This document shows positions 60,092-64,000 of a stretch of DNA of 64,000 bases, piece after piece; positions within the stretch are counted from its first letter, which is position 1, and each line of letters begins with the position of its first letter. The stretch spans positions 819,812-883,811 of the forward strand of contig NZ_JBAJEY010000001.1 in the NCBI RefSeq assembly GCF_039822285.1. The letters are read 5' to 3'. A program made the translations under genes and the position numbers. The notes beneath the pieces are model-generated. The model saw only the letters and a program-made list of their open reading frames with translations, ran no database searches and was not told where the DNA came from. The stretch is from Thiofaba sp039822285 (lineage in GTDB: Bacteria; Pseudomonadota; Gammaproteobacteria; Halothiobacillales; Halothiobacillaceae).

Positions 60092-60940
60092 ATGGACATC
60101 CTCAGCTATTGCCGCGACCAGGCCGCCCCACCGGGCTCGGCCCCCTACTATGCCTGCCGCTTCCTGCCCGAGCAGCAAAAACCCGCCGCCTTGGCGGTGC
60201 TTGCCCTGCGCGCCGAGCTTTTGGATGCGAGCACCCGCATCCCCGAGCCTAGTGTCGCCCAGGCGCGCCTCGACTGGTGGCTCGCGGAACTTTCGGCCGC
60301 CGCTGCCGGCACCGCCCAGCACCCCATCGCCCAAGCCCTGATGCAGCATGTGCTGCACCTGCCAGGACGGCTGGAACTGCTGGAGGAGATGGTGGCCGGC
60401 GCGCAGGACCGCCTGCGCCATGGCTACCTGGAGCAGGAGCGCGACTTCGGCCTGCATGCTTTCCGCCATGAAGTCGCCCCCTGGCTGATCCTGACCGACC
60501 CCGAGGGGGGCGCCGGCCGTGCGGAGCGCGACTTCGCCCACGCTATCGGGCAGGCGCTGGCCTGGGTGCGCGTGCTGCACCAGCTGGGGCGGGATGCGGC
60601 ACGCGGCCAGGTGCTGATCCCGCGCGAAACCCTCGCCCGGCACGGTCTGGACGTGCCCGACCTGCTCCAACCGCGCACCTCCGAGGCCGTCCGCGCGATG
60701 CTGGAGAAGCTGGGCGCACAGGTGCGCGGGCAACTGCGCCACGCCCGGACCATGCTCCCCTCCGAGGCGCAGCCGCAACAGGTGATGGCCCTGGTCAGCC
60801 TGGCCCAAGCCGACGCCCTGCTTGAGGCGATGGCCCAGGACGGCTGGCGGCTGCTTGATGCGCGCCCGGAACTCACTCCCCTGCGCCTGCTGTGGCTCAG
60901 CTGGCGCACCGCCCGCAAGGCTCGCTCGAGGAAAGCCTGA
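60092..60940 (+). CDS. Squalene/phytoene synthase-family protein, divergent
   Basis: A 282-residue helical protein of the trans-isoprenyl synthase family: YYACRFLPEQQKPAALAVLALRAELLDASTR, ARLDWWLAEL, HAFRHEVAPWLILT and GQALAWVRVLHQLGRDAARGQV. The two Asp-rich motifs are replaced (AELLD and LHQLGRD), as in NDUFAF6-like members of the family, so prenyl-diphosphate coupling is doubtful. Its second motif is parallel to that of the protein at 56223-56897. It is coupled to the SDR gene (TGATG). Confidence 0.75.
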   Translation: MDILSYCRDQAAPPGSAPYYACRFLPEQQKPAALAVLALRAELLDASTRIPEPSVAQARLDWWLAELSAAAAGTAQHPIAQALMQHVLHLPGRLELLEEMVAGAQDRLRHGYLEQERDFGLHAFRHEVAPWLILTDPEGGAGRAERDFAHAIGQALAWVRVLHQLGRDAARGQVLIPRETLARHGLDVPDLLQPRTSEAVRAMLEKLGAQVRGQLRHARTMLPSEAQPQQVMALVSLAQADALLEAMAQDGWRLLDARPELTPLRLLWLSWRTARKARSRKA

Positions 60941-61608
60941 TGACGACGACCACCCTCCTGCTCACCGGCGCCACCGGCGGCCTCGGCCGCGCAACGAGTC
61001 TGGAGGCCGCGCGACGCGGTGCTCGCCTGATCCTGCTCGGCCGCAAGCCCGAAACACTGATGCAGCTCGCCGACGAGGTGGCCGCCGCCGGCCACCACGA
61101 GCCGCTGCTGCACGCCATCGACCTCTCCGGCGCCCAGGCCGAAGACTACGCCCAGCTCGCCGAGCTGATCGCGGCCCACGCCGGCCGGCTGGACGGCCTG
61201 CTCCACCTCGCGGCGGATGCCGGCGCCCCGGCTCCGCTGGCGCACGTCGATCCCACGGTGTGGAACCGCCTGCTGCGCGTCAACCTGACCGCCCCCTTCC
61301 TGCTCACCCGCGCCTGCCTGGGGCTACTCAAGTCCTCCGCGGGCAAGGTCGTATTCATCGGCGATGCCTGTGAGGCGGCGTATCTTGGCGCCTACGGTGT
61401 GGCCAAGGCGGGCCTTGCACGCCAGGCGGCGCAATGGGCGGAGGAGCAACCCGGCATCCACGTGGAGCTGTTCACTGCACCGCCCATGCCCACCCCCCTG
61501 CGCGCGCGGCTGTTCCCGGGTGAAGGTCCGGCGGCAGGGCTGACGCCGGTGATGGATGTGGCGCGCGCCTTGGTCGACCGCCTCATGCAGGAAGGGGCAG
61601 GCGTGTAG
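60940..61608 (+). CDS. Short-chain dehydrogenase/reductase with an altered catalytic triad
   Basis: A 222-residue Rossmann protein with LLTGATGGLGRATSLEAARRG (TGxxxGxG), LHLAADAGAPAPL in place of NNAG and the active YGVAK (YxxxK) near residue 151. The catalytic Ser position, 12-13 residues before the Tyr, holds GDACE instead of a Ser pair. It resembles YciK-like SDRs. Activity may be changed or lost. It starts in TGATG with the preceding gene. Confidence 0.8.
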   Translation: MTTTTLLLTGATGGLGRATSLEAARRGARLILLGRKPETLMQLADEVAAAGHHEPLLHAIDLSGAQAEDYAQLAELIAAHAGRLDGLLHLAADAGAPAPLAHVDPTVWNRLLRVNLTAPFLLTRACLGLLKSSAGKVVFIGDACEAAYLGAYGVAKAGLARQAAQWAEEQPGIHVELFTAPPMPTPLRARLFPGEGPAAGLTPVMDVARALVDRLMQEGAGV

Positions 61609-61619
61609 CACAACCATGT

Positions 61620-61682
61620 GTAGGAGGCCCGCCCTCGGGCCGAGTGGCTCTTGCCTTATCGGCCCGAGGGCGGGCCTCCTAC
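61620..61682. repeat. Perfect 24-bp inverted pair of type A REP elements
   Basis: GTAGGAGGCCCGCCCTCGGG plus CCGA (61620-61643) and its exact complement (61659-61682) surround a 15-base loop between the convergent SDR and EndoIII-like genes. The right arm carries the TAG stop codon of the EndoIII-like gene. It should be a strong two-way transcript end. Confidence 0.95.
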
Positions 61683-62320
61683 AACGTTGCGGCAGGGCAG
61701 CCATCCCGCAGCACGCAGGCCGCGCAGCGCGGGCGCGAGCGGCATATCTCCTTGCCATGCGCGACGAGGAGGGCATGGAACTGGTTGTACAGGGGCACAT
61801 CGGGCGGAAGCTCAGCCTCGATCACCGCGCGCAGGTGCTCGTAACCCGTACCGGGATCGACCAGCCCAAGCCGCCCCAAAATACGGCGGGTGTAGGCGTC
61901 GATGACAAACACCGGGCGCCCGAAGGCATAGAGCAGGATGTCGTCCGCCGTTTCCGGCCCGACGCCGCGCACGCCGAGCAGGCCCGCCCGCAGCGCATCG
62001 TCCGACCATTGAGCCAGGGCCTCCTCACCGCCCGCCGCCGATACCCACTCCAGCAGGGCCCGCAGGCGCCGCGCCTTGACATTGAAATAGCCCGCCGGGC
62101 GGATCAGCGCGGCCAGCTCGTCCAAGGACAGGGCCAGCAGCGCCTCGATGGATAGCGCCCCCGCGGCCTTGAGGTTGGCGATCGCCCGCTCGACGTTGCT
62201 CCAGGCGGTGTTCTGGGTCAGCACCGCGCCGACCATGATCTCAAGCCTCGACTCCCCCGGCCACCAATGCTGGGGGCCCCAGGCGTCATCCAGCCTGCGG
62301 TAGGCCTCCAGCAAGGTCAT
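61679..62320 (-). CDS. Endonuclease III-like DNA glycosylase (HhH-GPD, 4Fe-4S)
   Basis: A 213-residue protein with VGAVLTQNTAWSNVERAI near residue 30, the helix-hairpin-helix LLGVRGVGPETADDILLYA, and the catalytic Asp in VIDAYTRRIL (the usual position of the active Asp in EndoIII). A C-terminal C-x6-C-x2-C-x5-C cluster site is present in CRSRPRCAACVLRDGC. It belongs to the EndoIII-related clade that includes MIG-like glycosylases. The last codons and stop fall in a REP element. Confidence 0.88.
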   Translation of the reverse strand: MTLLEAYRRLDDAWGPQHWWPGESRLEIMVGAVLTQNTAWSNVERAIANLKAAGALSIEALLALSLDELAALIRPAGYFNVKARRLRALLEWVSAAGGEEALAQWSDDALRAGLLGVRGVGPETADDILLYAFGRPVFVIDAYTRRILGRLGLVDPGTGYEHLRAVIEAELPPDVPLYNQFHALLVAHGKEICRSRPRCAACVLRDGCPAATL

Positions 62321-63714
62321 AGGGCGTAACTGGCCCCCTTCTTGGGTACCTCCACCCTCCAGCCGAGCTGTTTGTGCACCAGCAGACCAAATCCCTGCGC
62401 GGTCTCGGACTCGCCATGCACGATAAAGGTCTGGCGCGGCGGCTTGCGGAAATGACCCAGCCAGCCCAGCAGGGCATCGCGGTCCGCATGGGCGGACAGG
62501 CCGCCCACGGTGTAGAGCTCGGCATGCACCGGGATACGCTCACCGAACAGGGTGACCTCCTTCGCGCCATCCACCAGCCGGCGGCCGAGCGTGCCCGCCG
62601 CCTGGAAGCCGGTGATGAGGATGGTGTTGGCGTGGGAGGTGAGGTTGTGGCGCAGGTGGTGACGGATGCGCCCCCCCTCGCACATGCCCGAGGCCGCGAT
62701 GATGATCGCGCCGTGCTTGACCCGGTTGAGCGCCATCGACTCCTCGACGCTCTCGGTGAAGCGCACGCGGATGCCCTGACCCCGGGTCCGCAGGGCCTTC
62801 TGCGCATCCTCATCCAGCCATTGGTGATACTTGAGGGTGAGGCGCGTGGCCTCCGTCGCCATCGGCGAATCGACGTACACCTCAAGATCCTGCGGAATGC
62901 GGCCATCCTCGGCCAGCTCGTGCAGCATGTAGATCACCTCCTGGGTGCGGCCGACGGCAAAGGCTGGCATGACCACATTGCCGCGCTTCTTGAACAGGGT
63001 GTCGTTGATCGCGTGCGCGAGTTCTTCGCGGGTGGAATCGAGCGGCTTGTGCAGCCGGTTGCCATAGGTGGACTCGACCAGCAGGATGTCGGCCTCCTCG
63101 ATCGGGGTCGGGTCGTGCATCAGCGGGCGACCGGGCTGGCCGAGGTCGCCCGAGAACACCAGCTTGGTGGTCGCCCCCGCCTCATTCACCCACACTTCGA
63201 GGATGGCCGAGCCGAGGATGTGACCGGCGTCGCGGAACTGGACCCTTACCTGCGGATGGGGATGCAGGGGCGTATCGTAGGCATAACCGTACAGGCGCTT
63301 CAGACTCGCATGGGCCTGGGCCACGGTGTAGAGGGGGGCGACGTCCTGCCTGCGGCCGGTCTTCGCCCGGCGCCGGTGTCGCGTCTCCCATTCGGCCTCT
63401 TTCTCTTGCAGGTGGGCCGAGTCCGGTAGCATCACCCCCAAGAGATCGCGCGTCGGCTCGGTGCAGTAGACCGGCCCTTTGAAGCCCATCGCCACCAGCC
63501 GGGGCAGCAGACCGGAATGGTCGATGTGCGCATGGGTGAGAAGGATGAAGTCGATGTCCTCGGGGTCGAATCCCGGCGCCTCGCGGTTGCTGGAGTCCGC
63601 CGTGCGTCCGCCCTGGAACATGCCACAGTCGACGAGGAAGCGGACGCCGTCGGTCTCGACCAGGTAGCAAGAACCGGTGACTTCGCGCGCGGCGCCGAGG
63701 AAGGTGAGGTTCAT
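62317..63714 (-). CDS. Beta-CASP metallo-beta-lactamase-fold RNase (CPSF-like)
   Basis: A 465-residue nuclease with the metal motif LLTHAHIDHSGLLPRL near residue 58, FRDAGHILGSA, FSGDLGQPGRPL, the beta-CASP cap VVMPAFAVGRTQEVIYML, IIAASGMCEGGRIRHH, and the C-terminal GGLSAHADRDALL and FIVHGE. Such proteins process or degrade RNA. The TGA overlaps the EndoIII-like ATG by four bases. Confidence 0.92.
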   Translation of the reverse strand: MNLTFLGAAREVTGSCYLVETDGVRFLVDCGMFQGGRTADSSNREAPGFDPEDIDFILLTHAHIDHSGLLPRLVAMGFKGPVYCTEPTRDLLGVMLPDSAHLQEKEAEWETRHRRRAKTGRRQDVAPLYTVAQAHASLKRLYGYAYDTPLHPHPQVRVQFRDAGHILGSAILEVWVNEAGATTKLVFSGDLGQPGRPLMHDPTPIEEADILLVESTYGNRLHKPLDSTREELAHAINDTLFKKRGNVVMPAFAVGRTQEVIYMLHELAEDGRIPQDLEVYVDSPMATEATRLTLKYHQWLDEDAQKALRTRGQGIRVRFTESVEESMALNRVKHGAIIIAASGMCEGGRIRHHLRHNLTSHANTILITGFQAAGTLGRRLVDGAKEVTLFGERIPVHAELYTVGGLSAHADRDALLGWLGHFRKPPRQTFIVHGESETAQGFGLLVHKQLGWRVEVPKKGASYAL

Positions 63715-63810
63715 GACGGTCTCTCCGTTGCGGACGGTTTCAGGGACTTTTTACAAAGTTAGCATCTGGCGGGGTGAAGGAGAGGGATCGGAAAACCAAG
63801 GTTTTCCTAA

Positions 63811-63854
63811 CACCCCTCTCCCGCAGGCGGGAGAGGGGGCAGGGGGTGAGGGCA
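63811..63854. repeat. CT-rich palindromic repeat copy
   Basis: ACACCCCTCTCCCGCAGGCG and GGAGAGGGGGCAGGGGGTGA form the same kind of hairpin as at 41662. Just before it, 63791-63806 is a perfect GAAAAC-CAAG-GTTTTC hairpin. Confidence 0.8.
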
Positions 63855-63865
63855 AATCCCCCTCG

Positions 63866-63959
63866 GGGCCGCCCTGGGCTGGCCTGTGGAAGCCGGGTGA
63901 ATGGGCCAAGGAAGGCCCATTCAGCCCTGCCGCGACAGGAGGTCGCGTCAGGGCGGCCC
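63866..63959. repeat. Nested palindrome cluster at the window end
   Basis: The outer arms GGGCCGCCCTG (63866-63876) and CAGGGCGGCCC (63949-63959) are exact complements. Inside lie a perfect 10-bp hairpin TGAATGGGCC/GGCCCATTCA (63898-63923) and a hairpin GCCCTG-C-CGCGAC/GTCGCG-T-CAGGGC (63924-63954) that competes with the outer pair. The 63715-64000 region contains no gene. Confidence 0.8.
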
Positions 63960-64000
63960 GGCTGGAGCAGGTCAGGCCAGGGTTTGCCCGAAGGGCCGGC

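Noticed and set aside
59981..60808. N-terminal extension of the chemoreceptor frame
   Set aside because: The extension is antisense to the gene at 60092-60940. The ATG at 59980 has a ribosome-binding site and starts just before the first membrane helix.

Overview
The window is 64 kb of GC-rich, densely coding chromosome from a Gram-negative proteobacterium. Several markers point to a beta- or gammaproteobacterium: ZapD, MinCDE, UbiA/UbiG, a trimeric-type porin, AddAB-like repair nucleases, entericidin and Hsp15. A group 3b-type [NiFe] hydrogenase, SoxCD and two YeeE/YedE sulfur-transport proteins suggest a sulfur- and hydrogen-oxidising lifestyle. I cannot name the genus from sequence alone.

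Layout. 1-4.8 kb: end of a TRAP transporter binding protein, a divergent mntR/mntH pair with a DtxR-type operator next to the mntH start, an overlapping run (gamma carbonic anhydrase, DUF1461, entericidin) and ubiA. 4.8-17 kb: a complete hydrogenase locus. The maturation genes hypCABDFE and the structural genes hydBGDA, followed by a periplasmic repeat protein and an endopeptidase, all read on the minus strand. hupE reads toward them from between the two groups. 17-23 kb: soxCD, divergent from moaE-moeA-moaC and moaA, which make the molybdenum cofactor that SoxC needs. 23-32 kb: protoporphyrinogen oxidase, an EamA exporter, an aldehyde dehydrogenase, a host-attachment-type protein, a DUF1640 protein, a porin, a damaged hicAB module, a DEAD-box helicase and tRNA-Glu. 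32-43 kb: zapD-minCDE, YeeE/YedE, a glutathione transferase, Hsp15, an RND efflux pair and a diguanylate cyclase. 43-64 kb: addA/addB, an EF-hand-like protein, a 2OG oxygenase, mtaD, yefM-yoeB-ubiG-gph-rmuC, two divergent squalene/phytoene synthase-like proteins, an HDOD-GAF protein, a chemoreceptor with a PilZ tail, an SDR, an EndoIII-like glycosylase and a beta-CASP nuclease.

Most operons are tightly packed, with ATGA, GTGA or TGATG overlaps. Intergenic DNA is rich in short palindromes: REP-like elements of two types built on GTAGGAG, a CT-rich CCCTCTCCC/GGGAGAGGG element (one copy lies in frame inside hypF), and clusters of several consecutive hairpins. No transposase, integrase, CRISPR array or rRNA gene was seen.

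The items most worth a second look are the hairpin clusters, the hypF insertion, the ABAB repeat protein in the hydrogenase operon, the G7 frameshift in hicB, the pair of degenerate squalene/phytoene synthase-like proteins, and the coupling of a toxin gene to ubiG.
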